Counted from the stretch's first letter, positions 26,501-38,112 are shown. The stretch: 64,000 nucleotides of DNA from Gordonia tangerina (GCF_021556435.1 NZ_JAKGCU010000018.1:42395-106394), one strand, 5' to 3'. Numbers and translations: made by a program. Notes: generated by a model from the sequence alone, not told the origin.

Positions 26501-29500
26501 CTGCGCGGCAACACGTGCGTCAGCTCGGCGCGCAACATGTCGGAATTCAGGTCATGCTCGGGTTCGCCAACCACCCACGACACCAACACCTTCTCGCCGC
26601 TGCTGCTGGCACGTACGGCGGTCACCGCGGCGGCCACTTCCGGCAGCCGTGACAGCGCAGCGTCGATCTCGGACGGTTCGAGGCGGATGCCCCGGATCTT
26701 GACCTGGTCGTCGGTGCGGCCGTGGATGACCAGCGTGCCGTCGGCGCGGCGGTGCACGAGGTCACCGGTTCGGTACATGCGGTCGCCTCTACCCGATGGA
26801 TCGGCGACAAAGGCTGCTGCGGTGCGCCCGGTTTCGTGGAGGTAGCCGCGGGCCAGGGCGTGGCCGGCGACGTAGAGTTCGCCGACGGTGTAGTCGGGCA
26901 CCGGCCGCAGCCGGGCATCGAGGACGTGCGCGGTGACGCCGGCGAGGGGGCGGCCGATGCTGACCGTGTCGGGGGTGTCGGTGTAGCGGGCGCTGGTAAC
27001 GGCGACGGTGGTTTCGGTGGGGCCGTATTCGTTGCTGAGTGTGGTGGTGGCGGTCCAGTCGCGGATCAGGCCGGCGCCGAGTGCTTCGCCGCCGACGGCG
27101 ACGTGCCGCACGCCGGGCAGTCGGGCCGGGTGCAGGGTCGGCAGGACCGACGGGGTGGTGAGCAGCACGGTGACGTCGTGGTAGACGACGGTGTCGCGGA
27201 GGTCGTCGGCGGCAATGACGTCGGGCGGGCAGATCACGATGGGCGCGCCGACGATGCGCGGCGGCACCAGCCCCATCAGGTGGGCGTCGAATCCGGCTGC
27301 GTAGGTGTGCAACACGCGGTCGTCGACGGTCAGCCGCAGCCGGTCGACGGTGTCGCGGGCCCAGCCGGCCAGGCCACGATGAGTAACCACTACACCCTTG
27401 GGCACACCGGTCGTGCCGGAGGTGAAAGTGATGTAGGCGGCGTCGTCGACGTGCAGCGGACGCACCCGCTCGGCTAGGTCGAAGGGCCGGTCGTCAGGTG
27501 CGAGCTGATCGACCGCGATCCCCTCCACCCCGGAGCCGCCCAATGTCAGCACGGCGGCCGGCTTCGCGCGTTCCAGAATCGTGCGTCGCCGTTCCGCCGG
27601 GTCGGCCGGGTCGATGTTGACGAACGCCGCCCCCGTCCGAGCCGTCGCGAGGGTGGCGACCACACCCCACACCGACCGCGCAAGCAGCTGCACCACCACA
27701 TCTCCCGGCCCGACACCGGCCGCGATCAGTTCCCGCGCGACCGCCGCGGACCGCCGATCAAGTTCCTCGTTGCTCATCGTGACGCCGCCATCGACCACCG
27801 CCACCGCATCCGGCCGCTCCGCGAGCCCACCACTGAGAAGTTCCGCCAACGTCTCCGCCGGCGGCGGCACCGTCGCCACCGCCGTCTCTCCCGCGAGCAA
27901 CGCCGCAGTGGGCCGATCGACATCAGCAACCGCTCCCGACAGCACGTCGACCACGGCCCCGCACAGCGCTTCCAACCGCTCAGCCGACGCCACTCGGTCG
28001 GTGCACGTCATGCTCAGATGCACCCGCCCGTCAACCCGGTACATCGACACATCAATCCCAAAAAGCGGCACGTCCCCACGAGCACCCGATACCGCAAGGC
28101 GCGAGCCAAAACCGCTGGTTGAGTAGTCCGAGGCGCTAGCCGAGGACGTATCGAAACCAGCACCCCCACCACCCGCTGCTGGTCGAGTAGCCTCCGAGCC
28201 GCTAGGCGAGGAAGCGGATCGAGACCAGTCCCCCGCACCCTGGCCTCGATACGCGCCTCCTTCGTCGCCGCTACTCGACCAGAGCTCGGCCACCTCCTCC
28301 GGCACCACCCCAAACGACACCTCAAACAACGCCGTACCCGCCCCAGCCCGACCCGGATCAGCGATCTCCGCAATCTCTGTCAGCGGCAGATCCGCATGCG
28401 CAAACGCCCCGAGATCCACCTCGGTCACCGAAGCCAGCAACTCCCCGAACGGCACCTCCAGATCAACCGCCGTATGCAACGGCACCGCCCGCGCAAACAA
28501 CCCGGGCACCTTCGCCAGCCGCGCATCCAACCGCCCCGACACCGCGGTCCCGATCGTCACCGTCGACGTATCCGCCTGCCGCGCAAGCACTGCCGCCAAC
28601 GCGGTATGCGCCACCACGAACGCCGTGGTCCGCCGCGACACCGCCAGCGCATCCAGCGCCGCCGTCACCGACTCCCCCAGCGCACCCTCGGCCCGCACCA
28701 CCTGCGCTGACCGATCCGACGCCGCCCGCAGATTCACCTCCGGCAACCGCAACGCACTCACCGGCTCCGCAAACGCCTGCGTCCAGTGCGCCACCAGCTC
28801 GTCGTGCCGCGCCGCCACCATCTGCGCGCGCCACAGCGAGTACTGCCGGTAGTCGACCCGATCAGCCCCCTCGACAGCCCGATCGGTCACCTCCGCCGCC
28901 AGCTCGTCGGCGAGAATGGGGAACGACTCCCCATCCACCGCAATGTGATGGCCGACGACGAGCAGCCATGTCTGCCCGTCGTGTTCGACGACCCGCAGTC
29001 GCCACGGCAACGACTCCGCCAGATCGATCGGCGTCACCAACCCGGCTAGCGCCGCATCCACCCCCGCCGACACATCGACGTCGGCATCGAGTTGCGCCGC
29101 CACAAACCCGGCAACCTCATCGTCGGTCCACCACCGCTGATACGGGTCGCCGTCGATCACCGGGAAGCTGGTGCGCAACGCATCATGCCGGGCAACGATC
29201 ACAGCCACCGCCCGCTGCACCACGTCCACCGACGCCGACGCCAGCACCGGGAGCGCAGCATGCATGAGGTAGCCGGTGAAGTCGGGTTCGGTGCGCCACC
29301 GCAACCACACGTCCATCTGCTCGGGCGTCAGCGGCAACCGCTCCGGCTCGGCACGACGTTCCGCCAGCGACGGCAACACCTCCACCGACGCAGCACCCGC
29401 CATCCGTCGGGCAAGCGCCTCGACAGTGGGATGGTCGAAGATATCGGCGACACCCACCGGATGTCCGTCGGCGGCCAGCGCAGCGGCGAACCGCGCCGCC

Positions 29501-32500
29501 GACAGCGACGTTCCGCCCGCCGCGAAGAAGTTGGTGTCCGAGGCGATGTCGACGGTGTCGCCGATGACGCCCCGCATCGCCACCGCGATGGCCTCTTCCG
29601 CTGGCGTCAACGGCCGCGACGGTGTGGCCGAATCATCGAGCTGCGCCAGCAGTCTGGCCCGGTCCAGCTTCCCGGTGCTGGTCATTGGGAATCCGTCGAC
29701 CACCATCGCCCGTGCCGGCACCGCATACGCCGGCAGTCGTGCCGAGCACGCGGCGAGCAGTGCGCTTTCGCTCAGCGCGGCCACGTCATCACGGTCGGCG
29801 AAGCCATCGGCGGTGACGAACGCAAGGAGCCGCTCATCTCCAGCGGCCTGCCCGTGCGCCACTACGACCCGTACATTCCCCACACCCGGGACCGCCCGCA
29901 GCACGCTGGTGATCTCACCGAGTTCGATGCGGTGCCCACGGATCTGCACCTGGTCGTCCGCGCGGCCCAGGTAGGCGAGTTGTCCGGGCGTCACTTCCCG
30001 CACCCGGTCCCCGGTGCGGTACATCCGCCCGCCGCCCCCGGCCGGGTCGGCCACGAACCGTGCCGCCGTCAGTTCCGGTGCGTTCAGATATCCGAGCGAC
30101 ACTTGGTCGCCCGCCACATACAGCTCCCCCACCGCCCCGAACGGCACCGGCCTCAGCCGTGAATCCAGAATCGCCCACCCGACCCCGTCGAGGGGAGCCC
30201 CGATGATGCTGCGTTCATCGTCCACGTCAACGTCGCACGCCGTGAGATGCACCGTCGTCTCGGTGATCCCATACATATTCACCAGCCGGATGCCTGAACC
30301 GCTGGTCGAGTAGTCCGAGGCATCCTTCTCGCCGGTCGAGTAGTCCGAGGCACCCTTCTCGCCGGTCGAGTAGTCCGAGGCACCCTTCTCGCCGGTCGAG
30401 TAGTCCGAGGCATCCTTCTCGCCGGTCGAGTAGTCCGAGGCGCCCTTCTCGCTGGTCGAGTAGTCCGAGGCACCCTTCTCGCCGGTCGAGTAGTCCGAGG
30501 CACCCTTCTCGCCGGTCGAGTAGTCCGAGGCGCCCTTCTCGCTGGTCGAGTAGTCCGAGGCGCCCTTCTCGCTGGTCGAGTAGTCCGAGCCCCTAGGCGA
30601 GGACGTATCGAGACCCCGCCCCACAATCGCCCTCAACGACCCCGGCTCCAACGCCTCCCCACCAAACACCACCACCCGAACCGACCCGAGTCCCCCAGAC
30701 CCAACCACTCCGGGATCAGTCAACGTCGCAAACGCCGTCGGCGTCTGCGACAACACCGTCACTCCCTGCACATCCAGCGTCGCCGCCAACCGACGCGGAT
30801 CGTGCACCACATCCCGATCCACCGCAACGACACACCCGCCGGACGCCAACGCCCCCAAGATCTCCCACACCGAGAAGTCGAACGCGTAGGAGTGCACCCA
30901 ACTCCACACGTCCTCCGGCGCGGCCTCAACGATGTCGAGTGCCGCCCCCAGCATCGCCGCGACGTTCGCCCGGGTCACCACCACACCCTTGGGCACACCC
31001 GTCGACCCGGACGTGTGGATGATGTACGCCCCACGCGGAATCGGCTCGGCCACACCATGACCCGCACCCACCGACAACTCGAGACCCGGCAGCACCACCA
31101 CCGCCGGCCGCGTCGCCTCCAACACCAGGTCGATGCGCGCCTGCGGATACTCCGGATCGATCGGCACATACACTGCATCGGCCATCAACGCCGCTACGAT
31201 CGCCACCACCGCATCGCTGCCACCGGGCAGCAGCAACGCCACCCGATCGCCCGGTCGCACCCCCATCCCCTGCAACCGCCCAGCCAGGTCACCAGCCCGC
31301 GCCACCAGCTGCCCATACGTCAGCCGATCGTCACCGGCCACCAGAGCCGGCGCATGCGGTCGAAGCTCCGCATGCCGCAACAACGCCTCGAGCGGATCCA
31401 TCGACGGCGCACGCCGCTCAGAGCGTTCCGGCATTGCAGGTACCGGCGCACACCCACCGACCATCGCATCCATCCCGGGGGCAACCAGCCCCGCGACGAC
31501 CTCCACGAACCGATCAAGAATGTGCTCAGCGGCAACCACATCCACATGCTGCTCGGCGACGGTCAGCGTGACTGCGAGTTCGGTGTCGTCGTCGACGACG
31601 CTGAACTCCAGCGCGGTCCGCGCCTGATGCGTCGGCAACGGCTCACCACGGACGATGACCCCGGAAACTGCGGGGTCGGGTTGCCCGGCGTGATAGGCAA
31701 AGATGACGTCGGCCAGCCCGGACGGCGCCGAAGCGGCGTGCCGTTGCGCGTCACCGATGGCTTTCGCCACCCGGCCCAGCGCATCGCCGATCCCCAGTTC
31801 GCGGGTTCCTTTGAGACGCAACGGCACGGTCTGCACGAACATGCCGACGGTCTGTAGTTCGTCGCTCGAATCGCGACCGGCGACCGGCATGGACAGCACG
31901 ATGTCGTCGGTGTCGGTGTAGGCGCCGACGGTGGTGGCCGCGGCCAGGCTGAGCAGTGTGTTGAGGGTGGTGCCGGCGGATTGTGCTGCGCGCGCAGCGT
32001 GCTGGCGGAGGTCGGCGCCGATGGTGCGGTTCAGGTACACCGCCGACCCGCGTGTCAGCCCGGCGGGAGTAGTGACCGCCGGAGCGGGCAGTGCGAGTCG
32101 TTCGGGTGCGCGACGCATCGTGCGTGTCCAATACAGCCCCGACGACGACGCGTCGCGTCCCGCAAGAGTGGCGCTGAAACCCACCGCCTCGGTTGTCCAG
32201 ACGGGTTCGTGGCCGGTTATGCGTGCCTGCACCGCGGTGGCGAAGTCGGCGAGCACGATCGGCAACGACCACTCGTCGATCGCGATGTGGTGCGCCACCA
32301 GAACGAGTTCGACACTGTCACCGGAGGTGTCGAGCACCGCCCGCCACGGCGGGTCAACGGTGAGGTCGAACGGTGCGGCGACGGCGCGTTCGAACCCGGC
32401 CGTATCCAATATGGCAAGGGTGACCGGGGTGCGCGTCACTGCGTCGTCAGCCGATCGCACCACGGCGATCGGCTCGCCGCCGTTGTCGAGATAGATGGTC

Positions 32501-34956
32501 CGTAGTGCCTCATGCCGAGCGGCGACATCGCGCAAGGCGGCCTGCACAGCGACGTCGGTGACGGTATCGGACAAGGTCAAGTAGATCGGCAGGTGATAAA
32601 CGATTGCAGTGGGATCGCTGCGATTGAGCAGCCAGATCTCCCGCTGCGCCCGCGTCGGCCGATACTGCACGGCCCCACCCGATTCATCGCTCATCGACCT
32701 TGTCGAGAGGAGCGGGGACGCCTTCTCAAGGACTTTCGCCAGTTCCCGCAGGGTGGTGACATCGGCGAGGTCCCGCACCTCGACCCGCACCTGCAGCGCG
32801 CTGCCGAGTTGCGCTGCGAGGTGCATGAACCCCATCGAGGTGATGCCGAGCTGCACCAGTTCGTCATCCATCGATGGCTGTTCGACGTCGGCGACCGTCG
32901 ACACCGCTTCGGCCACCGCCTGCTCGGTAGCGTTCTGCGGAGCGCTGTAGCGGGCTTGGATGCGCGGCAGATTCACCAGCGCCGCAGCCACCGCCGCACG
33001 GTCGGCCTCCCCGCGTCCGTTGCTAGGGATGGTGTCGATGATGTCGACGAACTTCGGCCAGATGACCTGCGGCACCACCGAGTTGACCCGTCGCCGAGCG
33101 GCCGCACGCACATGGTTGCGGTCCACGCCCGCTTCGACCATGATCCCCACGCCCAGGCCGGCGTCGGTGGTAACCGCCACCGCTGCGGTCACACCGGAGA
33201 TGTCGCGGGCGGCGCGTTCGAGGTCGCCGAGATCGACTCGTGCACCGCCCACCGTCACCAGGTCGTCGCCCCGATGGTCGACGAAGAGTTGCCCCGTCTC
33301 GACGTCGATATGCCCGAGGTCCCCGGTCGCCTCACCGTCGGCGTGGATGTACCCCATCAACCCCGACGGCAGACGCACCCCCCGCTCGTCCCGAACAACC
33401 ACCGGCACCGCGACGCTCTCGAAGTCCCTCTCGGTGGTCGAGTAATCCGAGGCGCTCCCGTCGGTGGTCGAGTAGTCCGAGCCGCTAGGCGAGGACGTAT
33501 CGAGACCACGCTCACCCCCACTGCCGCTCGAGCAGCCCGTCCTGGTGGTCGTGTAGTCCGAGCCGCTAGGCGAGGACGTATCGAGACCACCGCCCCAACC
33601 GACCTCCTCCTCCACATCCAGCGGCAACTCCCCCACCAACCGATCCGGCTCTTCCAGCAACGCCCGCGAAAACGTGTCAAGCATCCCCAGAAACCGCCGA
33701 TGATGAACCTCCACCTCAGCCTGGCTGTACCGATTCGGGTTCGCTTCGAACGCCACCATCAGCGAGTCCGACCCCGACTTCTTCGGCATCGGATAGATGT
33801 TGATGGTCAGATCTTCGGGTGGTCCGACGGTCAGAATGTGGAAGGTGGCGGTTGCGTCTCCGCACGGAACTTCGCGGTCGAACAGCATCAGATTGAGCAT
33901 CGGCCCGGACTTCTCTTGCCCGGCCGTACGTGGTGTGCGCCCCGATACCTCGTCGGCAGCCACGTCCGCCCAGATGTCTTCGCCCCGATAGCGCTGGTGT
34001 CGCAGGGCGTTCATCAGCGCGGATTGCGTGGAGCGCAGCGCGGACGCCACCGAGGACTGCGGATCGACATGCGTCCGAAGCGGAACAGTATTCGCGACGG
34101 GCAACGGCGTGGTGCGCAGTTCCTTGGTCGTGCGTGCGGCCACCGGAAAGCGAATGATCACTTCGTCGCCGTTGGCGCTACGCGCAATGTACGAGCTCAG
34201 GGCAGCGGCAATGATCGTCGGCACGATAGTCGTGGACTGAGCCGCAGCAGTCCGCAGCCGATCCATAGTGCCCTCGGGAATCACCGCAGACGTTGCCAAT
34301 CCGATGGATTCGGGCAGACCGCCGCAGTGGGCAAGTGTCTTGGCGATGCCCACGCCGGCCATGGTCTGTTGCCAGGCCCGGCGATCGGTGTCGAAGCGTG
34401 TCGACGCCCGGTACTCTGCGTCGGCGCGCGCCGGCAAACCCAGGTCTACCGGGGATGACGGTGGCGGCGGCTCACCGCGCACCGCGGCCGAGTACGCCGC
34501 GAGGGCCTCCACCATCTTGTCCTTGCCGCCCATACCGTCGGAAAGCAGATGATGGCCGCGGTTGTAGAGGAGGAAATGCTCGTCCGCCAGCCGGAACAAC
34601 ACGCCTCGTGCTGTTCTGTCCGACCGTGGATCGAGCGGTCGGGAGTAGTCTTCGCGCATAATTGCGTCCGCCGTTGCGCGTGGATCGTCACAGTGACGGA
34701 GATCCATCACCTCCACCCAATGATGCAGTGCGGGGTCGTAGACGCCGACTGGCCCCTCGGCCGAGTCTTCGAACCGTAGCTGTGTGAACATGGCTTCCTC
34801 CACCACGCGGCTGGTGTCGCGAACGAACTCGTCGACCTTAAGCGGGCCGATGATTTCTGCAACTTGGGCCGTGTTGATGGGTACCTGAGGATTGACCCGC
34901 TGAATCGACCAAATATGTTGCTGGGCAGAGCTAATGCCGAAATGTCGCGGCGTCAT
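20548..34956 (-). CDS. Giant nonribosomal peptide synthetase, five carrier domains, TE
   Basis: About 4,802 residues from ATG 34956 (GGAG nine bases upstream; frame open from 34992). Order: C1 (HHLLSDG, ~135) - C-terminal piece of an adenylation domain only (TGDLGHID, ~540) - PCP1 (LGITSMGF, Ser ~707); C2 (HHIAIDE, ~890) - A2 - PCP2 (~1813); C3 (HHIAVDG) - A3 - PCP3 (~2893); C4 (HHIAIDG) - PCP4 (~3430), no A domain; C5 (HHIVLDG) - A4 - PCP5 (~4535) - thioesterase (GWSLGG, ~4662). By alignment with GrsA, the A2 pocket reads D-F-W-S-V-G-M-V-H, close to threonine codes. A3 (D-A-M-L-A-G-E-V-A) and A4 (D-A-H-T-Y-G-I-V-T) match nothing I know. No epimerase or methylase is seen. REP-like palindromes are inserted in frame at five places. 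Product unknown; likely a short, possibly N-acylated peptide. Confidence 0.9.
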   Translation of the reverse strand: MTPRHFGISSAQQHIWSIQRVNPQVPINTAQVAEIIGPLKVDEFVRDTSRVVEEAMFTQLRFEDSAEGPVGVYDPALHHWVEVMDLRHCDDPRATADAIMREDYSRPLDPRSDRTARGVLFRLADEHFLLYNRGHHLLSDGMGGKDKMVEALAAYSAAVRGEPPPPSSPVDLGLPARADAEYRASTRFDTDRRAWQQTMAGVGIAKTLAHCGGLPESIGLATSAVIPEGTMDRLRTAAAQSTTIVPTIIAAALSSYIARSANGDEVIIRFPVAARTTKELRTTPLPVANTVPLRTHVDPQSSVASALRSTQSALMNALRHQRYRGEDIWADVAADEVSGRTPRTAGQEKSGPMLNLMLFDREVPCGDATATFHILTVGPPEDLTINIYPMPKKSGSDSLMVAFEANPNRYSQAEVEVHHRRFLGMLDTFSRALLEEPDRLVGELPLDVEEEVGWGGGLDTSSPSGSDYTTTRTGCSSGSGGERGLDTSSPSGSDYSTTDGSASDYSTTERDFESVAVPVVVRDERGVRLPSGLMGYIHADGEATGDLGHIDVETGQLFVDHRGDDLVTVGGARVDLGDLERAARDISGVTAAVAVTTDAGLGVGIMVEAGVDRNHVRAAARRRVNSVVPQVIWPKFVDIIDTIPSNGRGEADRAAVAAALVNLPRIQARYSAPQNATEQAVAEAVSTVADVEQPSMDDELVQLGITSMGFMHLAAQLGSALQVRVEVRDLADVTTLRELAKVLEKASPLLSTRSMSDESGGAVQYRPTRAQREIWLLNRSDPTAIVYHLPIYLTLSDTVTDVAVQAALRDVAARHEALRTIYLDNGGEPIAVVRSADDAVTRTPVTLAILDTAGFERAVAAPFDLTVDPPWRAVLDTSGDSVELVLVAHHIAIDEWSLPIVLADFATAVQARITGHEPVWTTEAVGFSATLAGRDASSSGLYWTRTMRRAPERLALPAPAVTTPAGLTRGSAVYLNRTIGADLRQHAARAAQSAGTTLNTLLSLAAATTVGAYTDTDDIVLSMPVAGRDSSDELQTVGMFVQTVPLRLKGTRELGIGDALGRVAKAIGDAQRHAASAPSGLADVIFAYHAGQPDPAVSGVIVRGEPLPTHQARTALEFSVVDDDTELAVTLTVAEQHVDVVAAEHILDRFVEVVAGLVAPGMDAMVGGCAPVPAMPERSERRAPSMDPLEALLRHAELRPHAPALVAGDDRLTYGQLVARAGDLAGRLQGMGVRPGDRVALLLPGGSDAVVAIVAALMADAVYVPIDPEYPQARIDLVLEATRPAVVVLPGLELSVGAGHGVAEPIPRGAYIIHTSGSTGVPKGVVVTRANVAAMLGAALDIVEAAPEDVWSWVHSYAFDFSVWEILGALASGGCVVAVDRDVVHDPRRLAATLDVQGVTVLSQTPTAFATLTDPGVVGSGGLGSVRVVVFGGEALEPGSLRAIVGRGLDTSSPRGSDYSTSEKGASDYSTSEKGASDYSTGEKGASDYSTGEKGASDYSTSEKGASDYSTGEKDASDYSTGEKGASDYSTGEKGASDYSTGEKDASDYSTSGSGIRLVNMYGITETTVHLTACDVDVDDERSIIGAPLDGVGWAILDSRLRPVPFGAVGELYVAGDQVSLGYLNAPELTAARFVADPAGGGGRMYRTGDRVREVTPGQLAYLGRADDQVQIRGHRIELGEITSVLRAVPGVGNVRVVVAHGQAAGDERLLAFVTADGFADRDDVAALSESALLAACSARLPAYAVPARAMVVDGFPMTSTGKLDRARLLAQLDDSATPSRPLTPAEEAIAVAMRGVIGDTVDIASDTNFFAAGGTSLSAARFAAALAADGHPVGVADIFDHPTVEALARRMAGAASVEVLPSLAERRAEPERLPLTPEQMDVWLRWRTEPDFTGYLMHAALPVLASASVDVVQRAVAVIVARHDALRTSFPVIDGDPYQRWWTDDEVAGFVAAQLDADVDVSAGVDAALAGLVTPIDLAESLPWRLRVVEHDGQTWLLVVGHHIAVDGESFPILADELAAEVTDRAVEGADRVDYRQYSLWRAQMVAARHDELVAHWTQAFAEPVSALRLPEVNLRAASDRSAQVVRAEGALGESVTAALDALAVSRRTTAFVVAHTALAAVLARQADTSTVTIGTAVSGRLDARLAKVPGLFARAVPLHTAVDLEVPFGELLASVTEVDLGAFAHADLPLTEIAEIADPGRAGAGTALFEVSFGVVPEEVAELWSSSGDEGGAYRGQGAGDWSRSASSPSGSEATRPAAGGGGAGFDTSSASASDYSTSGFGSRLAVSGARGDVPLFGIDVSMYRVDGRVHLSMTCTDRVASAERLEALCGAVVDVLSGAVADVDRPTAALLAGETAVATVPPPAETLAELLSGGLAERPDAVAVVDGGVTMSNEELDRRSAAVARELIAAGVGPGDVVVQLLARSVWGVVATLATARTGAAFVNIDPADPAERRRTILERAKPAAVLTLGGSGVEGIAVDQLAPDDRPFDLAERVRPLHVDDAAYITFTSGTTGVPKGVVVTHRGLAGWARDTVDRLRLTVDDRVLHTYAAGFDAHLMGLVPPRIVGAPIVICPPDVIAADDLRDTVVYHDVTVLLTTPSVLPTLHPARLPGVRHVAVGGEALGAGLIRDWTATTTLSNEYGPTETTVAVTSARYTDTPDTVSIGRPLAGVTAHVLDARLRPVPDYTVGELYVAGHALARGYLHETGRTAAAFVADPSGRGDRMYRTGDLVHRRADGTLVIHGRTDDQVKIRGIRLEPSEIDAALSRLPEVAAAVTAVRASSSGEKVLVSWVVGEPEHDLNSDMLRAELTHVLPRSIVPAAILPVETLPIGRNGKVDVAALPSPELGASAPARVALAEGTQHLVAAVWAEVLDVPLTEFGADTDFFEAGGTSLSATRVTARLSAATDVDVPVRVLFEARTVREVAALVDDLRGTGTDRRPGQLPLPEHLPLAYPQRRMWIHHHYDPTSTAYHVPVVIRIDGDIDLTRLRHAVDAVVDAHAVLRTTYPDGPAGPVQRIVERRDSVLGHETVDATAIRPAIETFLSTPFDLEHEPGFRAGVFDTGDARYFVAALHHIAIDGWSMRIVLADLLRAYEGETLTAGLSYADFTQWQMRRLGGPDDPASRYTRELDHWLSVLDGAGEPVQLPGRRVDAGAAGRISGRLSVDVADGLRATADRLSATVFHLAHAALADLLGQWTGQWDTVIGVPVHGRSAADWESVVGMFVNTVALRTRLSACQPIAAVVEQARDVALDAAENADVPYDVVARAVRPHAHTGFDPLISVLLVNEDVLPTVSGDVIGAGEWQATVLHEANTTVDAKFDIEVVLAEDSDGLTVTVVHSGFVPGEVAQAFLEDFLTVFGAAAGDVSGAFPVMSGGVLGGAAPAAAVVEGAVASADADLVRQVAAVMAEVLEVPVDEIGSGDDFFALGGTSLSATRVTSTLGRELGMRVPTRLLFENPSAGELAGVVASLEGGAEALRDARSFLAGSSGSGGGESASVSGGAVELAPTQRRMWVNAQLLGDLPIYGVPAIVPVPDGVTGDAAAAAIETVVARHPALRMQFHTTSDGPRQQAVDGWRPEIRHIDSAELAARVGEFAAPFDLEAAPPVRAWVIESEAVPVAVVLVAHHIVLDGESADIVAAELTDLLADVPLNAAATGFDVVAGRLAAEDRATRDEQLAFWARTLEGYSGQLDLVAERPAVRDLRTGSVDVELGDEVSAAVAVAAERGQASEFHVLHAGLALALGVQGGVDDVAVATPVSMRRDADTAGTVGMLISTVVLRTQMAAGQTVGELIGQVRDADLAAIDHGLVAFDDVVALVDPPREAGRHPLVQVAFSVGGVGGALGDVGELLEQRSEFDLHVVAFAEQGRWWLRAEYARDLFDDAAIAVVAERVGAGVAAVVGDAATPVAAVELLSEAEWGDWSRYASSPSGSEATRPAVGGGTDATRPAVGGASSGGRVDRGASRGRIETTAGSEGRWSRYASSPSGSEATRPAVGSGSEATRPAVGASSEATRPAVGARPEAAFPRASGLDRQVGKGSPPLLGELLTRAVARYPDNIAVDDGRRRLTYREFDDWVSVTARALRERGLGRGDVIAVEIPRSIESVVALWAVTRIGATCVPVDVTYPAARLDRVVAVTGARVIGPDAVPARPTELVAPEPLTPMRPDELAYIITTSGTTGTPNVVGVPHRGVHRVASLGDVVTTDRVGMAISPGFDATFHDMLLPFAAGATLVVVPADVSGGRDLTDFLRAQRVSVFTATPSVMRTLTPAVLTDLRAVYIGGEALTADLADTWSHTAQVINIYGPTETTVTVSTSHHTTGERVRIGRPRPGIGAVLLDRMLRPTPPGVVGELYIAGTGVARGYLGDAALTAARFVAGPDGQRLYRTGDLMRLDVAADQLVYVGRTDRQIKIRGQRVEPAEIDAVLTAAGAERAATVLRDGPVGPALVSYVVSPGASSDRLWAACRRTLPRHMVPARIVIVDQLPLSGAGKLDERRLPEPQWSRSRRAPGTPVEQAVIAAFDEVLGVEAGMDDDFFALGGNSLALLSLRDALARNGIEVSAAQLFTHPTPADIVDLLDAGTGDDRVVRLSQTTDGTPVWCVHTAAGVVEQFRPLAEALASPVFGLQLPELIDASRDMPDTVAALAARNVATLREVQEHGPYRLVGWSLGGVIAHEIARQLVDAGEEVTQLVLLDPRTPAELSTVPDDELHATHPLRAAAEVRDPEAVARFDARSATMAQAARDYELTPVAVGRTCYVAAADNPDPDAWGRAVGPVEVVPADATHAGLGEPDTLRRIARLLEEEP
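22908..23194. repeat. REP-like palindrome cluster in NRPS (C5-A4 linker)
   Basis: Two identical 48-bp elements (22977-23024 and 23147-23194) run from TGGTCGAGTAGCC to GTATCGAGACCA with an inner GCTAGGCGAGG. One inverted copy lies at 23046-23092, and half-units at about 22908, 22939 and 23109. On the coding strand they read repeatedly as SEATRPAVG and RYASSPSGS without a stop, giving a roughly 100-residue low-complexity linker. Confidence 0.88.
24484..24530. repeat. Second REP type in NRPS (PCP4-C5 linker)
   Basis: CCTGAGGAGCCCGCGAGGAA through GCGTCACGAAGGGCCTCAG resembles the element at 5498-5540 in the intergenic region upstream of pit. Here it is read in frame as a Gly/Ser-rich linker between PCP4 and C5. 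Confidence 0.75.
28114..28282. repeat. REP-like palindromes in NRPS C3 domain
   Basis: Three elements, at about 28114-28160, 28180-28228 and, inverted, 28241-28282. They interrupt the C-terminal half of condensation domain C3 with residues such as [14 protein letters not shown] and [15 protein letters not shown]. The flanking C-domain sequence ([14 protein letters not shown] before, [13 protein letters not shown] after) appears continuous. Confidence 0.85.
30301..30618. repeat. 30-bp tandem array plus REP element inside adenylation domain A2
   Basis: Nine perfect-length 30-bp units (30301-30570), then a tenth that continues into a full palindromic element ending about 30616. Each unit encodes SDYST-[SG]-EK-[GD]-A on the minus strand. 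The array interrupts A2 between [18 protein letters not shown] and [15 protein letters not shown], a surface loop just before core motif A5. Confidence 0.93.
33434..33592. repeat. REP-like palindromes in NRPS module 1 linker
   Basis: Two complete elements (33463-33509 and 33544-33592) and a half-unit (about 33434), read as [15 protein letters not shown] and variants. They sit exactly where the N-terminal part of an adenylation domain would be expected, between C1 and the A-domain fragment. Confidence 0.88.
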
Positions 34957-36416
34957 CGGGACTTGCTCCGACTGGCAAAAGGACTCCGGCATCGCCTGCT
35001 GTTAATGGCAACTATTCGCAGGTAGCCCGGAGCCTCCTCGTTGCTACTAGTGAGTCGCCCAGAACGGGGCCACCCTAGGCATTCGGCAACTCCGACCGTC
35101 TGGAACGTGGCAGTTGCTTCGCCGCAGGGAAATGTACGCTCGAACGGCATCAGGTTGAGGATCCGACCGGCGCGTTCCTGCGCAGATGTCCGTGGTGTGC
35201 GCCCGCTGGTCTTGGGCGCAACGACATCGGCGCAGATGTCTTCACCGCGAAACCGCTCATGCCGGAGAGTACGCATCAGCGCCGATTGTGTTGTCTTGAG
35301 TGACATCGCCACTGTCGAATGCGACGGGACGCGCGTACGTAGTGACACGGTGTTGGCGACCGGGAGTGGTTTCGACCGTGGATCTTTCGTTGTAGGCGCT
35401 GCCACCGTAAACTGGAAGATCACTTCGTCGCCGTCGGTGACACGACTCAGGTACGCTCCGAACGCAGCCGCTATGACGGTCGGCAGGATCGTCGAGTTGT
35501 GCTCGGCTGCAGCGCACGCTGCGGCAATCGCAGCATCGGGGATAGCGGCCGATTCCTGCCGACCGATGGCCTCCGGTGGGCCCTCGCGGTGTGCGAGCGT
35601 CTTCGCGATACCGACGCCTGCCATCGCCTCTCGCCAGTGTGCGAGATCGATCTCGAATCGCCGCGAGGCGCGATACTCCGCGTCCTCACGTGCCGGCAGG
35701 TCGAGGTCAACGGGATTTGGTGGTGGGGGCGGCTCAACTCTCACGCCAGCCGTATAGGCAGCCAGCGCCTTGACCATACGGTCTTTGCCGCCCATGCCAT
35801 CGGTCAGCAGGTGGTGAGCCCGGATGTAGACGAGGAATTTGCCGTCAGACATGAGGAACAGGAAGCCTCGGGCGGTGCGATCGACGCGCGGATCTACAGA
35901 GTTTGGCGGCGACGGAGGTTCTCCTCTCACCCCCGCCGTGTACGTAGCCAGCGCTTCAACCATTCGGTCCTTACCGCCCACACCGTCGGTCAGCATGTGA
36001 TGCGCACGGTTGTATATCAAGAACTTGCTGTCGGACAGCACAAACAGGCATCCGCGTGCTGTGCGGTCGACGAGAGGATCAACAGGACGCGAGTAGTCCT
36101 CCCGCATCATGTCTTCTGCAGTGCACCGCCGATCGTCCTCGTTTCGAAGGTCGATCACGTCGGGCCAGTAGTGAAACGCCGGATCATAGATGCCGACTGG
36201 GCCTTCATCTGTATCCTCGAACCAGAGTTGGAGGTACATCCCCTCGCGCACAGACACACTCGTGTGATAGCCGAATGCGTCCACATCAATGGGGCCCTCC
36301 ACCTCCGCATATTGGGCTACGGTCAAGGGCACGTCTGGCAGTGCCAACTGGATCGACCAGAGTGACCTCTGCGCCTTACTAAGAGCGAAAATCTGCCGAC
36401 CCAAGTCCCCATTCAT
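34953..36416 (-). CDS. Truncated condensation-domain protein, duplicate of NRPS N-terminus
   Basis: The frame gives 487 residues. About 390 are homologous to C1 of the adjacent NRPS (shared [29 protein letters not shown], CGxATATF). The similarity ends near 35100, and the last 40-odd residues look like random read-through, so the C-terminal half of the condensation fold is incomplete. A 62-residue segment with the catalytic HHxxxDG motif occurs twice in tandem (HHMLTDG at 139, HHLLTDG at 201). Its stop overlaps the NRPS ATG (ATGA), so ribosomes finishing it could start the NRPS. It may be a decaying duplicate kept as a translated leader; independent catalysis is doubtful. Confidence 0.75.
   Translation of the reverse strand: MNGDLGRQIFALSKAQRSLWSIQLALPDVPLTVAQYAEVEGPIDVDAFGYHTSVSVREGMYLQLWFEDTDEGPVGIYDPAFHYWPDVIDLRNEDDRRCTAEDMMREDYSRPVDPLVDRTARGCLFVLSDSKFLIYNRAHHMLTDGVGGKDRMVEALATYTAGVRGEPPSPPNSVDPRVDRTARGFLFLMSDGKFLVYIRAHHLLTDGMGGKDRMVKALAAYTAGVRVEPPPPPNPVDLDLPAREDAEYRASRRFEIDLAHWREAMAGVGIAKTLAHREGPPEAIGRQESAAIPDAAIAAACAAAEHNSTILPTVIAAAFGAYLSRVTDGDEVIFQFTVAAPTTKDPRSKPLPVANTVSLRTRVPSHSTVAMSLKTTQSALMRTLRHERFRGEDICADVVAPKTSGRTPRTSAQERAGRILNLMPFERTFPCGEATATFQTVGVAECLGWPRSGRLTSSNEEAPGYLRIVAINSRRCRSPFASRSKSR
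35709..36080. repeat. 186-bp in-frame tandem duplication of condensation active site
   Basis: Residues 113-174 and 175-236 of the truncated condensation protein are homologous ([10 protein letters not shown] / [10 protein letters not shown] to PPPNPV), diverged but exactly 62 residues each. Each copy carries an HHxxxDG motif. Confidence 0.88.
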
Positions 36417-36443
36417 AGGACACTGTTACCCGAGGATGGGAAG

Positions 36444-36472
36444 TCCATACCCACAACTGCCGATTGACACAA
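36444..36472 (-). promoter_or_regulatory. Candidate promoter for the NRPS-phosphatase-DUF4012 operon
   Basis: On the minus strand TTGTGT (36472-36467) and TATGGA (36449-36444) are 17 bp apart, ending 27 bp before the ATG at 36416. This is the only plausible promoter noticed in the 286-bp gap after the kinase gene. Sequence match only. Confidence 0.35.
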
Positions 36473-36702
36473 GACAGCTGCTCGCCCAGAACGAAGCGAC
36501 AAAAACGCCGGCGGCGAGCGCAGCAGCCCCACGAAGCGCTCTGCTACTGAAAGCAATCTAGCCCGGATATCGGCAAGCAGCCTGCTGCCAAGGCCACAAC
36601 GTCCCCCAGAACCAGCGTCGACATTGTAAACAGATCTGGCCTCTAAAGTACTGATGGCACCCAGGCTACAAGCCCGCGAATGATCCCGTACGACCGAATC
36701 CA

Positions 36703-38112
36703 TCATGAATGTTCTCGATCACCGGCGTCGGCCAAATACCCATACTCACCGCCAGTACCGCTCGCCGGAACATCATTAATGACCACACCAAGGACATCAA
36801 CACTCGCAATGTCCAACTGCCTAATTGCTGCGGCCGCATCAGTTACCCCAGTCGAGCCCGACCTGACAACGAAAACGACTCCGTCAAGCCACTGACCAAC
36901 GACCAGAGCATCAGCAACCGGAAGAACAGGAGGCGAGTCCACAACCACCATGTCGAAACTATCTCGAAGCACTTGGAAACCCGCACCTGAACGATTCGAT
37001 CCCAAGAGTTCTGAGGGGTTCGGTGGCAGACTGCCCGCGGCGAGCACTGAAAGACCAACTGTGCGCGAACTTTGAACGAAGTCCAAAATGTCCCCGTCGC
37101 CATGCAGATAATTCGACAGTCCCACGGCGATGTCGACACCACTACTGCGTGACGCGGTCGGACGCCTCAAATCTGCGTCAACCAACAAAACCTTCTTTCC
37201 GCTCTCGGCAATCGACGCTGCCAGATTCAGTGCTGTTGACGTTTTACCTTCTGAAGCACCGGCGCTCGTGACAAGAACGAGACGGGGCGGGTTATCGATA
37301 TCGATGAACGACAGGTTTGCACGCAACTTACGATAAGATTCGGCAACAGGAGTTGAACCGCTCGAGAAATCCACCACATTGCCCGAAGAAGTCCCTGGAT
37401 ACGACGGCACGGAACTCAGCACTGGCCTTTCGGTAATCCGACGCACGGCTTCCTCACTACGGACGCTGGAGTCAAGTCGTGACAACACTAGACAGAGTAC
37501 GAGCCCTAAAATAAGGCCAACCATAACCGACACGAAGGTATTACGAACAATCTGCGGTGACACAGGGGCATCTTCCACCTGGCCAGGGCTCACTACCGTT
37601 AGCTTCGCCAATGCTGGACCACCCGAGTTGGGACTCTCCAGCTCGGCGACATAGCGCACGAGCTCGGCCGCGACAGCATTGACAAGTACAGAAGCTTCCC
37701 TCGGATCGCCGCTCACGGCAGATACCGACAAGAGGACCGTATCGGGAGCCGCGCTTGCAGAGACCGCTGACATCGCTTCCGACTGCGATAAAGAAACTCC
37801 TGAAACCTCCAGAGCATTCGAAATTACTTCATCAGACGTGGTTAGACTGACATAGGAAGCGACTCGCTGCTGCGACGCTAGACCGCCTTGGTACGCAGAT
37901 GCAGGATCATTACTGGGTGCTGACGAAACATACAAAGTCGAGGTGGACTTATAGACTGGCTGCTGAATCCAACTAAACGCCATCCCAAGCACTCCGCAGA
38001 CCAGACTCACAATGAGAACAATCCACCACTTGTCTCGAACAATTCCGAGTATGTCGCGAAGTGCAGTAGCACCAGAATCGACCTCACCCGGCACAGCGTT
38101 TAAAGAGGACAT
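36703..38112 (-). CDS. CpsD/Wzc-like polysaccharide co-polymerase and tyrosine kinase
   Basis: A 469-residue bacterial tyrosine kinase fused to a chain-length determinant. Two membrane helices (about residues 30-50 and 190-212) flank an extracellular Wzz-type domain. The cytoplasmic part has Walker A (SAGASEGKTSTALNLA, ~285), Walker A' (VLLVDADLRRP) and Walker B (DMVVVDSPP). Such proteins set polymer length and drive export, cycling between phosphorylated and free states through a Wzb-type phosphatase, here likely the one at 20 kb. The C-terminus (GEYGYLADAGD) has only a few Tyr residues, fewer than classical Tyr-rich tails. GC content is lower than in the flanking NRPS. Confidence 0.9.
   Translation of the reverse strand: MSSLNAVPGEVDSGATALRDILGIVRDKWWIVLIVSLVCGVLGMAFSWIQQPVYKSTSTLYVSSAPSNDPASAYQGGLASQQRVASYVSLTTSDEVISNALEVSGVSLSQSEAMSAVSASAAPDTVLLSVSAVSGDPREASVLVNAVAAELVRYVAELESPNSGGPALAKLTVVSPGQVEDAPVSPQIVRNTFVSVMVGLILGLVLCLVLSRLDSSVRSEEAVRRITERPVLSSVPSYPGTSSGNVVDFSSGSTPVAESYRKLRANLSFIDIDNPPRLVLVTSAGASEGKTSTALNLAASIAESGKKVLLVDADLRRPTASRSSGVDIAVGLSNYLHGDGDILDFVQSSRTVGLSVLAAGSLPPNPSELLGSNRSGAGFQVLRDSFDMVVVDSPPVLPVADALVVGQWLDGVVFVVRSGSTGVTDAAAAIRQLDIASVDVLGVVINDVPASGTGGEYGYLADAGDREHS

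Noticed and set aside
30301..30600. 30-bp direct repeats that could suggest a CRISPR array
   Set aside because: Units are contiguous without spacers, nearly identical throughout, and stay in frame inside an adenylation domain.
32512..34458. 648-codon plus-strand frame opposite the NRPS
   Set aside because: It is the reverse shadow of the C1/PCP1 region; no coherent domain, and the minus-strand frame carries clear NRPS motifs.
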